From contig NZ_PVZB01000040.1 in NCBI RefSeq assembly GCF_003002025.1, positions 1 to 58,441 of the forward strand: a DNA stretch of 58,441 nt, in the 5' to 3' direction. The number at the start of each line of letters is the position of its first letter. The first letter of the stretch is position 1. The notes under the pieces are model-generated. The model saw only the letters and a program-made list of their open reading frames with translations, searched no databases and had not been told where the DNA came from. The stretch is from Paraburkholderia sp. BL25I1N1. GTDB lineage: Bacteria > Pseudomonadota > Gammaproteobacteria > Burkholderiales > Burkholderiaceae. Shown piece by piece: positions 25,419 through 35,168 of this stretch. The position numbers and the translations under genes were made by a program.

Positions 25419-25611
25419 CGTTGCGCATGGAACCCGCCTTTTATCGGTGACTGGCCGCACAACCTGTTTTGACCCTTGAGCGTTTAGTGCGTCCGGCAGC
25501 GCATCGCGTCATGATCAGTTTCCGATGTGTGTCCAGCTGGGGGCGGTCCCGGCGACGGCCGGCGAGACCGGTATCCCTGCAACAGCCCGTTGTCGCGACA
25601 ATCCTCCGGTT

Positions 25612-27357
25612 TCAGTGCAACAGCCCGAATACCGCGACGCCATTCGTTGCGCCGACATACACGTGGCCATGCGCGATCATCGGCGTGATGAACTTGTTGC
25701 CCGCGCCGAACGCGTCACGCGCACCGGACCGGGTACTGTCGTACAGCTCCCGGCCGAGATCGCCGGCGTCGAAGGCATGCAGGCCGCCCGTGGCCCCGTT
25801 CTCGGCTGCCCAGACGATGCCGTTCGTCGTTCCGCTGGCCGAGATGCTCGGCGTCGCGCCCGGATAAGGGAACGTGCCGGAACTGTGCGACGACGGCGTC
25901 GTCGCGAGTCGTGCAGCGCTCAGGGGAAAGGCCTTGAGATTGTCGCCAACCGCGCCAAAGTACACGACGCCGTTGTAATAGGCCGGCATGCCGAACTCGC
26001 CCCCCGGCAACTGGCCATCGATTTCCTGCCAGATCAGGTTCGCACTGGCGTTGAATCCGCCCATCGCATCGCGGTTGACCACATAGATTTTTGAGTCCTT
26101 GCCGGCGCCCAGCGCCAGATGGCGGATCGCGCCGCTTGCATCGGTCAGCTCGGGCAGCACCAGTGCGCCGCCAGAACCGAGGTCCGCATCCTGCGCGGAC
26201 TGGACAATCGTGTCGAAGGTCTCGAAGTAGTCGGCCACCGCGAGCCGCGGCAACGTCGACAGCCTGAGGAACGCGTTGCCGTAGTCGCCGTTCGCCGGGA
26301 AACCCTGCGCGTTCAGCGTCGGGTCGAAGGTGCCGTTTGCGTCGAGCAGGTAGAGTGAGGTGCCATCCGACGCCATTCCGGCGCCGCTCATCCAGATAGA
26401 ACCTTCGCTACCGTTGGGCGTCAGGTTCAGTGCGCCCGTCTGCGCGAGCGTCGCGGCGTCGTAGGCCATCACCCAGCCGCCATAGGTCCCCTGATCACAG
26501 TGTGAAGTCCAGCCGAGATAGACGTTGCCGTTGACGAGAGTGAGTGCCTGCCGTTCTGCGTACTGCTGCGGGTCGAAGACGGTGACGCCGTTGCTGCTGT
26601 TGGCGCCGGTGCCGGGATAGGTCGCAGCGATCCCGGTCGGGCCGCCCAGCATCTCGGCACCGGTCGCGAGGTCAACCGCGTGTAGCCGCTGGTGGATGCC
26701 GCCGCCCGCATCCTTGCTCATTGCGACCGCGTAGAGCACACCGTTCGCGCCGCGGGCTCGATCGATGACGGGTGTGGCGGTAATGCCGATCTCTGGTGTG
26801 ATCTGCCCGCAGTGGCGATCGTCGCTCGTGGTCTCGCCGGCGCCGAGCAGCGAGCGTTGCCATAGCTGCGCGCTGGTGTCGGCGTCGAACGCATAGACGC
26901 TGCCGTGTTCGGTGACGACATAGACGACATTGTGGGCCACGCCGCCGATGCTGAGGTTGCTGACGTAAAGCGGCTGCGCATCGACCTTGCCGTCCGCTGG
27001 CAGAAACGCGATTTTGCCGAAGCCTGACGCGTTGACGTTGGCCGGTGTGAGCGACGTTTCGACCAGGTACTGGCCGGTGCGCGCCAGGTCATTGTGGTAG
27101 GTCAGAACGTCGGTCGATGCGGCAGGGTTCCCGAAACTGCTGCCGGTACCGGCGCCTCCGCCTCCAGAACTTCCGGTTCCACCGCCCGAACTCCCCGCAC
27201 CTCCGGCCCCACCGCCCCCGGTTGTTCCCGCATCGACTGTCGTGCCGCCGCCTCCGCCGCACGATGCACACACCATTGCAAGCACGGTGAGCAAGGCACG
27301 CAGCCTCCAGGAACGGATGCAGGGATGACCCCTGCCGGAATGTTCGGTGCGATCCAT
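25612..27357 (-). CDS. quinoprotein-like beta-propeller lipoprotein
   Basis: A 581-residue secreted protein. Residues 1-33 form a signal ending MVCASC, so a lipid-anchored N terminus is likely. Residues about 34-75 are almost only Gly and Ser with a few Thr and Ala, a flexible linker. The rest shows repeating blades such as VVYVVTEHGSVYAFDADTSA, LHAVDLATGAEM, KIYVVNRDAMGG and GLHAFDAGDLGRELYDS, typical of PQQ-like propellers. Conserved PQQ-ligand motifs are not evident, so an enzyme is not assured. A Cys pair (SHCDQG and RHCGQ) could form a disulfide. The start at 27357 has GGGAGG 5 bases upstream; an ATG at 27465 lacks a signal peptide. It lies in the segment that splits the kinase gene. Confidence 0.75.
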   Translation of the reverse strand: MDRTEHSGRGHPCIRSWRLRALLTVLAMVCASCGGGGGTTVDAGTTGGGGAGGAGSSGGGTGSSGGGGAGTGSSFGNPAASTDVLTYHNDLARTGQYLVETSLTPANVNASGFGKIAFLPADGKVDAQPLYVSNLSIGGVAHNVVYVVTEHGSVYAFDADTSAQLWQRSLLGAGETTSDDRHCGQITPEIGITATPVIDRARGANGVLYAVAMSKDAGGGIHQRLHAVDLATGAEMLGGPTGIAATYPGTGANSSNGVTVFDPQQYAERQALTLVNGNVYLGWTSHCDQGTYGGWVMAYDAATLAQTGALNLTPNGSEGSIWMSGAGMASDGTSLYLLDANGTFDPTLNAQGFPANGDYGNAFLRLSTLPRLAVADYFETFDTIVQSAQDADLGSGGALVLPELTDASGAIRHLALGAGKDSKIYVVNRDAMGGFNASANLIWQEIDGQLPGGEFGMPAYYNGVVYFGAVGDNLKAFPLSAARLATTPSSHSSGTFPYPGATPSISASGTTNGIVWAAENGATGGLHAFDAGDLGRELYDSTRSGARDAFGAGNKFITPMIAHGHVYVGATNGVAVFGLLH

Positions 27358-27628
27358 GTGAGCCTCCCGGGGATCGATTGATTGGGCCGGCCGCCGCCAC
27401 AACGTTGAACGCGCAGTCCGGATGCAACGCGCGGGATCAGGCGTCAGTTGAACGCGCGTAACCACAACGTCATAGCAGCAAATCGCACGCCCGGAAAACA
27501 GAAAGTCACAGCCGACGGAAAGCGAACGCAGGACGGGATGACGGGCTTTCGTCTGTCGCCGGGATGCATCGTTCGCGACTGCGACAGAGGGACGGCCCCG
27601 GCATCAGTTCGCTGCACCGCAGAGCGCC

Positions 27629-28018
27629 TCATCGCGACGCGTTGAGGGTCCGTGTGCCGGATGGGTCTGCAGCGCGCACGGCCAGGAAACCGTTCCCGCT
27701 TCGGTCAATGGTTGTCGCCTGCGGTGAGGGCAACTCGCGCAGCTGGAAATTGCCGTTGTTGTCGTTGAAGAGGCAGTCTTCCATCAATTCCAGATGGCCG
27801 CGCCCCTCGAGCAGGTCTGGCGGTGGTTGCGGTAACGGCGATGCCCGGCGCAGCGTCGCGAGGGCCGTGCGTTCGGCGCCACTGTCACCGTTCGTCCTGT
27901 GCACAGAAGACGACACGAGCTGTCCATTCCCATCCACGATGAACACAACCACCACGACGGATCGCGCCCTTCCACCAGCCGCATGCCCCACAATGAGGAT
28001 GCTTTTCTTCTCCTGCAT
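27629..28018 (-). pseudogene. TonB C-terminal-like fragment
   Basis: A frame of 129 residues with a TonB carboxy-terminal pattern: VVVVFIVDGNGQLVSSSVHRTN, SGAERTALATLRRASPLPQPP, then a degenerate tail. RASPLPxPP is the usual form in Burkholderia-group TonB proteins. There is no membrane anchor or Pro-rich spacer and the region upstream is in no consistent frame, so this looks like the remains of a tonB-like gene. It might instead be a short secreted TonB-domain protein, since the sequence before it contains Ala-rich stretches in another frame. Confidence 0.45.
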
Positions 28019-28190
28019 AGCTGACGTCTGCCCGGCTTGTGCCGAGACGGCCCACGCGCTGTGCAGTGGCGCCGCACGTGTTCGTGGACTTCGCCCATCC
28101 TGCGAAAATGCGGCTCGATAGCCGTGCACAGGCCCGAAAGCCGGATTGAATTCCGAGCGCCGCGGCTGAGCGGCGAACTCGTGACCGTCA

Positions 28191-28462
28191 TCAAGGGATG
28201 GCGGCGGCCACCTGCACGAAAAGGTGCTCTGCAGTTGATTTCCGCCTGTTGGCAGTCGGCGGGAACACGCTCCACCTGCCGTCATCCGCCTGAAGAAAAA
28301 CAACGCGCGCGCTCCGGCTGGCGACGACATTTCGACGCGCACGTAGCGTCTCCCATTCCCCGCGGCGCGACTGAATCTGGTTACACGAACGTGCATCGTG
28401 GGAGCCGGTGCGAGCCACTTTTCGACCTGACCGCGCAGGGACCGCTCGTTCGTGCTTTTCAT
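28191..28462 (-). pseudogene. frameshifted small conserved protein
   Basis: From the ATG at 28462 (GGAG 6 bases upstream) the frame reads MKSTNERSLRGQVEKWLAPAP, then RRYVRVEMSSPAGARALFFF. The natural continuation ADDGRWSVFPPTANRRKS is in the next frame and stops at 28191. Put together this is a basic protein of about 90 residues, of a kind common and intact in Burkholderia-group genomes, whose function is unknown to me. The shift lies in the run near 28,285-28,310. Left in the first frame, translation runs on antisense to nothing recognisable. Confidence 0.55.
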
Positions 28463-28883
28463 GTTCCGCTCCAGCAAGTTTTCCGTTCGGGTGACGGGAT
28501 GGTTGTTCACCGTTCGTTTCCTTAACGCCACAGGCGCACGCAATGTTGACCAGGGATTTGTGATTTATGAAACCGGATATTTCGAGGTGAGTGGGCCTTG
28601 GAGAGTCGCCTGGAACTGGATGGCCGACGGCACAGTCCGGCTCATCCCTGAGCATCGAAATCCGCGCGCCTGCGTTGCCTGAGGGCGACTCACTGTCGCC
28701 TCGCCATGCATCGGCAGTATTCGGTTGCTGATAAATCGACCGGATGGACGCTCTGTCAGGCAGTTCCGCGGAGAAGTCTGAATCTTTTCCACTCGAGGCA
28801 ACGCGAACGTCGTTCGTCTCACGGCGCTACGCGACCGGCGAGCTAGAATCGTGCTTCGACTCACGTAGGGGAGAAATGAGCAG
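28463..28883. other. intergenic, nothing recognised
   Basis: Frames on both strands are short and unlike any family. The downstream gene at 28884 has a GGGGAG site about 10 bases before its ATG; no promoter stands out. Confidence 0.3.
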
Positions 28884-29435
28884 ATGAATGATGCATTCGA
28901 GCGCCGTGCCTTGTTGCTTCACCTTGGAGACGTACTGGAGGTCGCAAACCGTCTCCTGAAATGCGGTGACGGCCACAAGACCGTACGTGAACTGGCCGAA
29001 GCGCACGACCCGCTTGGAGGCTTCCCGCTCCTGGAACAGGTATCGCCGCGGATGACAGCAGAGCAGTTTGTTCAGCGAGTGTCAGACGCCTTCTTCGCAT
29101 GGCCGCGGGAACTGCTTGAGCCTGAGCTGAATCGCAAGCGTCTTGCTTCCACTGTTCGACGGAGCCTGTTTGCCGGCAACGCGGAGGGATGGCGGGCGTA
29201 TGTCGCTGCGTTACGGGGCGAAGTTCCGTGGTTCGGCGCGGGCCTGCCGCCGCTGAAAGCCGGCGAGGACGTGTGCACTCATTCGACCGATGGCAGTTCC
29301 GGGAGCTTGCAGGCGGACGAGGCGCCGAGCGCTAGCGATGTCGAGCGTAATGGCGGACAAGCCGAGGCCCACCGGGAGAGCGTTGAAAGCAGCGGGCGAG
29401 TCTACCCCTCATGGCCGTGGAAGTCCGACGCGTAA
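28884..29435 (+). CDS. hypothetical protein upstream of SWIM gene
   Basis: A 183-residue protein without a domain I recognise. Residues 1-125 look folded and rich in Leu, Arg and Ala (for example RRALLLHLGDVLEVANRLLKC and RRSLFAGNAEGWRAYVAALRG). Residues from about 130 on are low-complexity, Ser, Glu and Asp rich, and probably disordered. No signal peptide or membrane segment is seen. It lies 24 bp before the SWIM-domain pseudogene in the same direction, which suggests the two were once one operon. The neighbour is decayed, so its partner may be lost. Confidence 0.55.
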   Translation: MNDAFERRALLLHLGDVLEVANRLLKCGDGHKTVRELAEAHDPLGGFPLLEQVSPRMTAEQFVQRVSDAFFAWPRELLEPELNRKRLASTVRRSLFAGNAEGWRAYVAALRGEVPWFGAGLPPLKAGEDVCTHSTDGSSGSLQADEAPSASDVERNGGQAEAHRESVESSGRVYPSWPWKSDA

Positions 29436-29459
29436 GTCGTGGAGACGGCGTGAGAGTGG

Positions 29460-31198
29460 ATGAACGGTTCTCTTGACCTGATCCACGTCGCCGGTGATTC
29501 CGCCGCGTTCGTCGAGGTCCACAGGGTCCGGATTGTGTGCGCCGACGCTCTACGGGAGCGTTACGCCTGGGGCGCGTACGTGGCACGCACAGGTACAGCG
29601 TCGAGCTTGGCGTGGGCGACGACGGCGAGCTGACCTACGAATGCGACTGTCTGGTCGGCGCGGACGGTATCTTCTGCAAGCGACGCGGTCGCGGTCGCCC
29701 TGTCGTGGCTCGAGAATACCGGCGCGGACGTGTTTCATGCCGATGAGTCAGAGCCGACAAAGCCTCGTAAAAAGCGCAAGACGTACGAGGAGCAGATTCG
29801 TGAATATGTTGCAACGCTGAATGCGGGAGCCGTGCGCGACTTGCTGCTGGAAGCGGTCGAGCGCGACATGGCGCTGCGCGACAAGCTCCTGTTCGCAGCG
29901 CGTGCGGCGAACGCCAGTGACCTGCCAAGCATGAAGACCGCGGTACGACAGGCGACGCGCATTCGCGACCACTCGACTGGCGCGAAGCCGGCGCGTACGG
30001 CGACGGCCTGATGGCGCTCGCGGTCATGCTGCGACAGCGGCTCGACGGTCCTCAGGCCACCCAGGTGGTCGAGCTTGCGGAACTGGCGATTGCCGGCGCC
30101 GAAGCAAGTCTCGAGCACATTGATGACTCCGGGGGCGATGTGATGCCGGCCATCATGGAGCTTGTCGCCGTGCATCTCGAAGCCTGTCGACAGACCCACC
30201 CGGACCCAATCAGGCTTGCCGAGCGACTGTTCCGGTTTCACACCGAAGGTGTGTGGGATACCTTCTACGATGTGTTGCCGGCTTACGCCGAGCCGCTCGG
30301 CGACCTTGGGATTCATCGGTACCGCACGCTTGTAGAAAACGGATGGGACGGCCTGCCGGCACTGGCGCCGAGCGATGAATTTCGCCGGTTGTTCGAACCG
30401 CCACGCATGCGACTGGAACACGCGATGGAGGCGCTGGCGGAACTCGACGGCGACGTCGACGCGCTGATTCGTATCCGCTCAAAGGACCTGTCGAGTCCAC
30501 CGTTTTTTGCTGGTCGCAGAGCTTTGCGCAAAGCACGGGCGTTACGACGAAGGTCTCGCGTGGGCCGAAGGCGGCCTCACGGAATCGGGAAAGAACGTGG
30601 ACCAACGTCTGCTCGACTTCTGCATCCAGGAGAACCTGCGGCGCGGCGAATTCGCAAAAGCAGATGCGTTCGCATGGCAACGATTTGAGGTGCGCCCGGG
30701 TGCCGAAGCATTCGCCGCGTCGATGGATGTCGCCAGCGCGACGGGCCAGCACGACATGACGCGCGAGCGCGCGCTCAATCATCTGTGGAGTCTTGTTCGT
30801 GCTGAAGAGGCGTCGACCAAAGCGAAGCGCAGCTCCTGGCAGATGCCGACGCGAACCGAGCTGGTCAAAATCTTTCTCACCGGGCGCGAGAATGACACGG
30901 CATGGAAGACGTTCTGTGGCGGTCCGGTCGCGACAACGATGTGGGCAACGATGGCATCCATTCGCGCAAAGACCTGTCCGCACGACGCCATCGTGCTGTA
31001 TCACCGCCTGCTGCCCATCGCCGCCGAAAGTGGAACGCGTAATGCCCGTTATGAGGAGGCGTTCGGCATTGTGCGGACCATCGGAGACTGCGGGCGCAAC
31101 TGAACGAGCATGCGCATTTTGGCGATGAACTCGAGTCAATCCGACAGACCTATCGCGCCAAACGCAATTTTATCAAGCTACTGGCAGTGCTCGGTTAG
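29460..31198 (+). pseudogene. SWIM zinc-finger protein, multiply frameshifted
   Basis: Piecing frames together gives a protein of about 575 residues. The N terminus MNGSLDLIHVAGDSAAFVEV leads to a SWIM domain (GELTYECDC, then GIFCK followed after a frame change by the continuation AVAVALSWLEN), i.e. the C-x-C and C-x-H zinc ligands are split by a frameshift at about 29,680. Helical repeats follow (YVATLNAGAVRDLLLEAVERD, AERLFRFHTEGVWDTFYDVLP, VDQRLLDFCIQENLRRGEF). Frame changes are needed near 29,590, 29,680, 29,985, 30,510 and 31,095 before the stop at 31198. Five breaks in one gene mean it is dead. Intact relatives are cytoplasmic and poorly understood, with SWIM domains thought to bind DNA or protein. 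Confidence 0.7.
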
Positions 31199-31575
31199 GT
31201 TCGCCTGGGCGAATCGGTTTCCTTCGGCGCGACTGTGGCCGCTTTCGGCGCGGCCTTGAGCGCAGCAACAATCAACATACGCCAAAGTCACACACTGAGC
31301 CGCCATGTCGACATGATTGTTGTGCGACCAGCGTAGTGTTCATATTCGCTATGTGGCCGAGGTTTTGCTGGAAAATGCTTCGATGCGTCGAGTACAGTTC
31401 TCGCGCGACGAGGAGACGCCCGACGTTGCTGCGAATTCCAGGACGGGTAAGCACCTTGGGCGCGAGCATGGATGCGATGGTACTCCGCGTACGTGTTAAT
31501 CGCGGCACAGAATTGCATGACATCGCAACGTGAGGCGACGGCCCTCGCGTGTTCTGCATGTTGGAGTGATGTCCG
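31199..31575. other. intergenic, nothing recognised
   Basis: About 380 bp between the SWIM pseudogene and the response regulator. Two overlapping short plus-strand frames (31,317-31,533) have no domain. A promoter for the regulator is expected here but I cannot place one. Confidence 0.3.
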
Positions 31576-31923
31576 ATGAATGTTCTTCTTGTTGACGACT
31601 ACAGCGCTACAACTGACCTGCTGGCTGACGTCGCATGCTCGATGGGGCATGCTGTGACGAAAGCGTATTCCGGAGCTGACGCATTGGTTGCGGCCTGCGG
31701 TGACGGCGCTTTCGATTTCATTCTCGTGGACATTGGACTGCCTGACATTAGCGGCCACGAGTTGTGCCTGCGGCTCCGTGCATCCGAGAAATATGCGTCC
31801 CGGCGCATCTTCTCAATGACCGCGTATGATGACGTCCCCGAGCGCTTCGACATGTCGTGCTTCGATGGCCAGCTTCTGAAGCCGCTATCACTTGAACAAT
31901 TCGAGTCTCTGCTCTCAGGCTGA
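31576..31923 (+). CDS. single-domain response regulator
   Basis: A 115-residue CheY-like receiver with no output domain. The acidic pair is in NVLLVDDYSATT, the phospho-acceptor Asp in FDFILVDIGLPDISG (about residue 52), the switch Thr in IFSMTAYDD, and the conserved Lys in QLLKPLSLEQF. It has GGAG 9 bases upstream. No kinase gene is adjacent; the nearest is the broken one flanking this island. It probably receives phosphate from a hybrid kinase elsewhere. Such stand-alone receivers are frequent in this bacterial group. Confidence 0.85.
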   Translation: MNVLLVDDYSATTDLLADVACSMGHAVTKAYSGADALVAACGDGAFDFILVDIGLPDISGHELCLRLRASEKYASRRIFSMTAYDDVPERFDMSCFDGQLLKPLSLEQFESLLSG

Positions 31924-32259
31924 AGCGGACCACACCGGTGCTCCTGGTAGACGGCGCGGCATTGTTCACTTTTGCGCCTTCACTCGTCTCGATAGAGACA
32001 ATTGTCGTATTTGAGACGGTACGCTAGCCGCGTTCTGACAACGGCCGTGAGTCAACCAACGGCTTCCGGCACGGGGTGCCACGTCTTTGCGCGAATATTC
32101 TGAGTGATGCGCCACAGAAATTGAAAGAGCGTCGCTCGGGTACTGCGGATAACTCGTGTGCCTGTGACACGAGCGGCTAGAAAATCCGACGCCGCTTTTA
32201 CCCATCTAACAGCGCGCGGGCTACGACGTGGCTAGGATGCACGACGAAGTATTCGGCCA
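31924..32259. other. intergenic, nothing recognised
   Basis: Short overlapping frames only. The response regulator and the small gene at 32260-32523 converge here, so a bidirectional terminator would be expected, but no clear hairpin with a T-run is visible. Confidence 0.3.
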
Positions 32260-32523
32260 TCATCGTTCTGCAAGCGCGTCATCAATGAGCCGTTGGGCGG
32301 CACTAAACCCTGCCATCAGGGCTTCAGCTTCGGTGGCGAACGTCGGTTCGCCTTCGTCCAGGAGCTGGGCTGGGGGAAACTCACGTCCGGACGGCGGGTG
32401 TCGCACAGTAACCTTCACCACAAGACCTCCCGACGCGACCACCGAGCCCGCGACAATAACAGCCGGCACCGACTCGACTTCAATGGTCGCCTCGAAGCCC
32501 CGATAATGATATGCACGTCGCAT
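32260..32523 (-). CDS. small conserved hypothetical protein
   Basis: An 87-residue protein, MRRAYHYRGFEATIEVES at the start, with alternating beta strands (AVIVAGSVVASGGLVVKVTV) and a C-terminal helix (ATEAEALMAGFSAAQRLIDD). It looks like a small beta-beta-alpha fold of the DUF type seen as short cytosolic proteins in Burkholderia-group genomes; I do not know its function. A GAGAGG site precedes the ATG and codon use is normal for the window, so I count it as real. Confidence 0.65.
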   Translation of the reverse strand: MRRAYHYRGFEATIEVESVPAVIVAGSVVASGGLVVKVTVRHPPSGREFPPAQLLDEGEPTFATEAEALMAGFSAAQRLIDDALAER

Positions 32524-32953
32524 TGCAACCTCTCGTGACGATTAGTGCGTTCATGGCCAGTCACGCAATATGGGTCCGCTCGCTGGTCTCCGGCGTCACT
32601 ATTTCCGCGTGAGCGGCGGTTTCGTCACCGCCTGCCCGTCAATTTAAGCCTTGGCGCACGCGGTGGCGAATGTGAGTGTGTGCAAACTCCGAGGATTATT
32701 CGGACGGGTTCAGGCGTGAAACCGCTTATCGGGTGAGGGCACACCTCTGCGCGCCTGTTTCGCCATGCTGGCACGATGCCCTCGCTGCTACGTCGCCTCG
32801 TCTTGACGCCGGTGCCGGCGGGCGGGACACTCAATCCGAACGTTGTGTGGCCGCCGTCTTGCAAAGCGCTGCGTAACTCAAGCGTCTGAGATTCCAATCT
32901 GACGGGTTACGTCGAACGCCGACTGGAACATAGGCCGCGAAAAGGAGAGCCCC
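32524..32953. other. intergenic, nothing recognised
   Basis: About 430 bp divergent between the small gene and the cupin gene. It should hold both promoters. Frames here change strand and frame without any domain and I could not place -10/-35 pairs with confidence. Confidence 0.3.
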
Positions 32954-33328
32954 ATGGCGCTTGCGCTGACATTTTCACGACTGTTTTCAGACTCGATTGG
33001 CGAAAGTCATTTTGGGTCGGTAAACCTCCTACTGGTCACCCGCAACTTCGCGCCCCCCGCTGAATCCTTTGACGTGTCGGATTTCGCGGCAGCGACCCGC
33101 CACGGATTTTTGCACGCGCCCAGCGGATGGGTCGGCGACCTTCATCCTTCACCCATGCGCATGTGGGGATTTATTCTCAGCGGGGAAGTTGAGTTTGAGG
33201 CCAGTGACGGTGAGCGACGACGCGTCGCGGCGGGAAGCGCCATCCTGCTCGAGGACACGACGGGCAAAGGGCACCAGAGTCGTGTCATCGGCGACGCGCC
33301 AGCGCTTCTCGCCGTGGTTGAAGTTTGA
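32954..33328 (+). CDS. cupin-domain protein
   Basis: A 124-residue single-domain cupin. The first cupin motif corresponds to GWVGDLHPSPMRMWGFILSGEVEFEASDGE and the second to AAGSAILLEDTTGKGHQSRV, which retains a Gly-His pair. Only some of the usual metal His residues are visible, so a catalytic role is uncertain; small cupins often bind a ligand or isomerise a sugar or acid. AAGGAGAG precedes the ATG. It lies among small stress-type or detoxification genes inside the segment that splits the kinase. Confidence 0.75.
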   Translation: MALALTFSRLFSDSIGESHFGSVNLLLVTRNFAPPAESFDVSDFAAATRHGFLHAPSGWVGDLHPSPMRMWGFILSGEVEFEASDGERRRVAAGSAILLEDTTGKGHQSRVIGDAPALLAVVEV

Positions 33329-33717
33329 CGTCGTGGTTCCCTGGCCGGGGCGCGAGCCCAAGCGGTCGCGGTTTAAGGTCCGAGCCGTGGATGCGCGGCT
33401 CTATCCAACGGAGCGGCTGTTAACCGGGCGAGGGCCAGTTCGGACAATTGAACGACGCCCCGCATGAAGCTGAAGCACCGTTTGTTTGTCGTCAGAGCGG
33501 ACAGCGAATAGATACGAGCAGGTCGGTCAGGGACGTTATTGCGGCGAATTCGAGTAATGCGCACCCTCGCTTCGCGGGGCGATACGAACGCGCAAATTAT
33601 CCAGCTCGTGCGGAGCTTGAACGGATTCAACGCCGCCCCCGAAAGCAGGGTGAAGGTCTGCGGATATAAGGGTCACATTTACCAGGAACTCCGTGGATTG
33701 CCTGAAGAGGAGATGAC
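33329..33717. other. intergenic, nothing recognised
   Basis: Between the cupin and VOC genes. A minus-strand frame at 33,373-33,630 is Arg and Leu rich with no domain and is not supported. The VOC gene has its own GAGGAG site. Confidence 0.3.
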
Positions 33718-34146
33718 ATGGAACGCATCGGGAACATCAAAATTCTGTTCGTCGCGGGCTTTGGCCCCATCGTCCGTGATGCGGACGCAAGTCACGAACT
33801 CTACTGCGAGAGCCTCGGTATCCCCTTCAAGGAGGAGAGCGGCGGTTACCTTCATACGGAAGGTCTCGACGGCGCAAAAAGCTTTGCCCTGTGGCCTCTT
33901 TCTCAGGCGGCCCAGTCCTGCTTTGGCAAGGAGGCCTGGCCCGACGTCATCCCTGTTCCGCAAGCCTGGCTCGAGTTCGATGTGGAGAGCGTCGAGAAAG
34001 CAACAGCGGAGCTTGAGTCGCGAGGATATCGGATGCTCGTCAAGTCCAGGACAGAACCTTGGGGGCAGACGGTCACTCGTTTCATCTCACCGGAAGGGTT
34101 GCTGCTCGGTATCACTTTCACTGCGGCGATGCAAGAAGAAAACTAG
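33718..34146 (+). CDS. VOC (glyoxalase/bleomycin-resistance) superfamily protein
   Basis: A 142-residue vicinal-oxygen-chelate protein with two beta-alpha-beta-beta-beta modules. The first module has FGPIVRDADASHELYCESLGI and the second EFDVESVEKATAELESRGYRM and VTRFISPEGLLLGITF, ending in the usual P-E-G-L turn. VOC members include glyoxalases, dioxygenases and antibiotic-binding proteins; nothing selects among these here. GAGGAGATG lies just before the ATG. Confidence 0.8.
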   Translation: MERIGNIKILFVAGFGPIVRDADASHELYCESLGIPFKEESGGYLHTEGLDGAKSFALWPLSQAAQSCFGKEAWPDVIPVPQAWLEFDVESVEKATAELESRGYRMLVKSRTEPWGQTVTRFISPEGLLLGITFTAAMQEEN

Positions 34147-34353
34147 CATTAACCTGATACAGAAAGTTGCGCTGCTGATAGCGGTAGTGTCCGGGCGGTG
34201 GTCCTGCCGGGCGAGAATTTACTGGCCGCAGAACCCGATGGCCGGACTTCCGCCTACGTGCTGCAACGGGTCCGTACGCCGAGGTATGCCCCTTGCGAAG
34301 CACAGGGCCGCCGCTTGCGCCCCTGTCTCGCCACGAGTTCCGCAGCGCCGCTT

Positions 34354-34527
34354 CTATTTCGGCGCATCTTCATCGCGCAGTTCATCGTCCTCTGACCGCA
34401 GGACAGGGGCAGCGCTGTCCTGCGCCGGCGAGCCGGAGGCGTTCGGCGCGTCTTCTGGTCGCCGTCGCTCATTGTTATCCTCGGGGCGGCCTACGTCGCG
34501 CGTCTGTTTCTTTCGATGATTCGTCAT
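34354..34527 (-). CDS. small charged hypothetical protein
   Basis: A 57-residue hydrophilic protein beginning MTNHRKKQTRDVGRPEDN and continuing with Asp, Glu, Arg and Ser. It is almost certainly disordered. The start at 34527 has GGAGG 5 bases upstream, which is the main support; an ATG at 34608 gives an unlikely extension. It lies 105 bp after the PRC-barrel gene in the same orientation and may be cotranscribed with it. Confidence 0.5.
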   Translation of the reverse strand: MTNHRKKQTRDVGRPEDNNERRRPEDAPNASGSPAQDSAAPVLRSEDDELRDEDAPK

Positions 34528-34632
34528 GGTTTCCTCCGTGCCCGAAGCAACGCCCGATGCACTGGGTCTGCCTGTACGGCCGTTTGCCAAGCGGCGGCAG
34601 CTTCGCATGGTGGCAGTCTGCGATAAAACATC

Positions 34633-35103
34633 TTAAATGTCAGTCAGGTTTTCTTCGCTCACAGCGCGGGGCCCCGACCAGTACGGGTCCCGGTTGTAAT
34701 ACCGATGAACCGTGGCGCCCCATTGCACGTCCGCCATGGATGGCCAGTGGTCCTTGTCGAAACCGGGCTCATTTCTGACCTCTTCGGCCGTTATGTCGAC
34801 AAAGAAGCACATCTCATCTGTGTCCAGTGTCAGCGCGCTCCACGGGATCGCGTGCAAGGTGCTGCCGATGCCAAGGAAGCCACCTTCCGAGAGCACCGCA
34901 TAGGTGACACGACCGCTGCGCACGTCAAGCATGATGTCGGATATTTTGCCAATCTCTGCTCCATCCGATGAGACCACCTTGTTGCCATCCAGAGTCGACG
35001 CAGTCATCACGTCCGGCCCGGGCCCTGTACCCACTCGACCGCCGACAATGTTCGCGCCGGCATCGCCCGTCTGGGGCCGTATTTTAGGGTCATGGATTGT
35101 CAT
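34633..35103 (-). CDS. PRC-barrel domain protein
   Basis: A 156-residue protein. Residues about 30-105 form a PRC-barrel, with ASTLDGNKVVSSDGAEIGKISDIMLDVRSGRVTYA split over its first strands, then VLSEGGFLGIGSTLHAIPWSAL. A C-terminal extension of about 45 residues (GFDKDHWPSMADVQWG) follows. Stand-alone PRC-barrel proteins of this kind are induced by osmotic or general stress in many proteobacteria; the exact role is unknown. GGAGAGG precedes the ATG. The left end of an IS6-like element lies 66 bp upstream, so its promoter may have been altered. Confidence 0.85.
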   Translation of the reverse strand: MTIHDPKIRPQTGDAGANIVGGRVGTGPGPDVMTASTLDGNKVVSSDGAEIGKISDIMLDVRSGRVTYAVLSEGGFLGIGSTLHAIPWSALTLDTDEMCFFVDITAEEVRNEPGFDKDHWPSMADVQWGATVHRYYNRDPYWSGPRAVSEENLTDI

Positions 35104-35168
35104 GGTCCTCTCCTGAAGAGTGATACTCCGAGGCGCGCAACGCGCGTGCCACGGCGATGCCTATTTTT

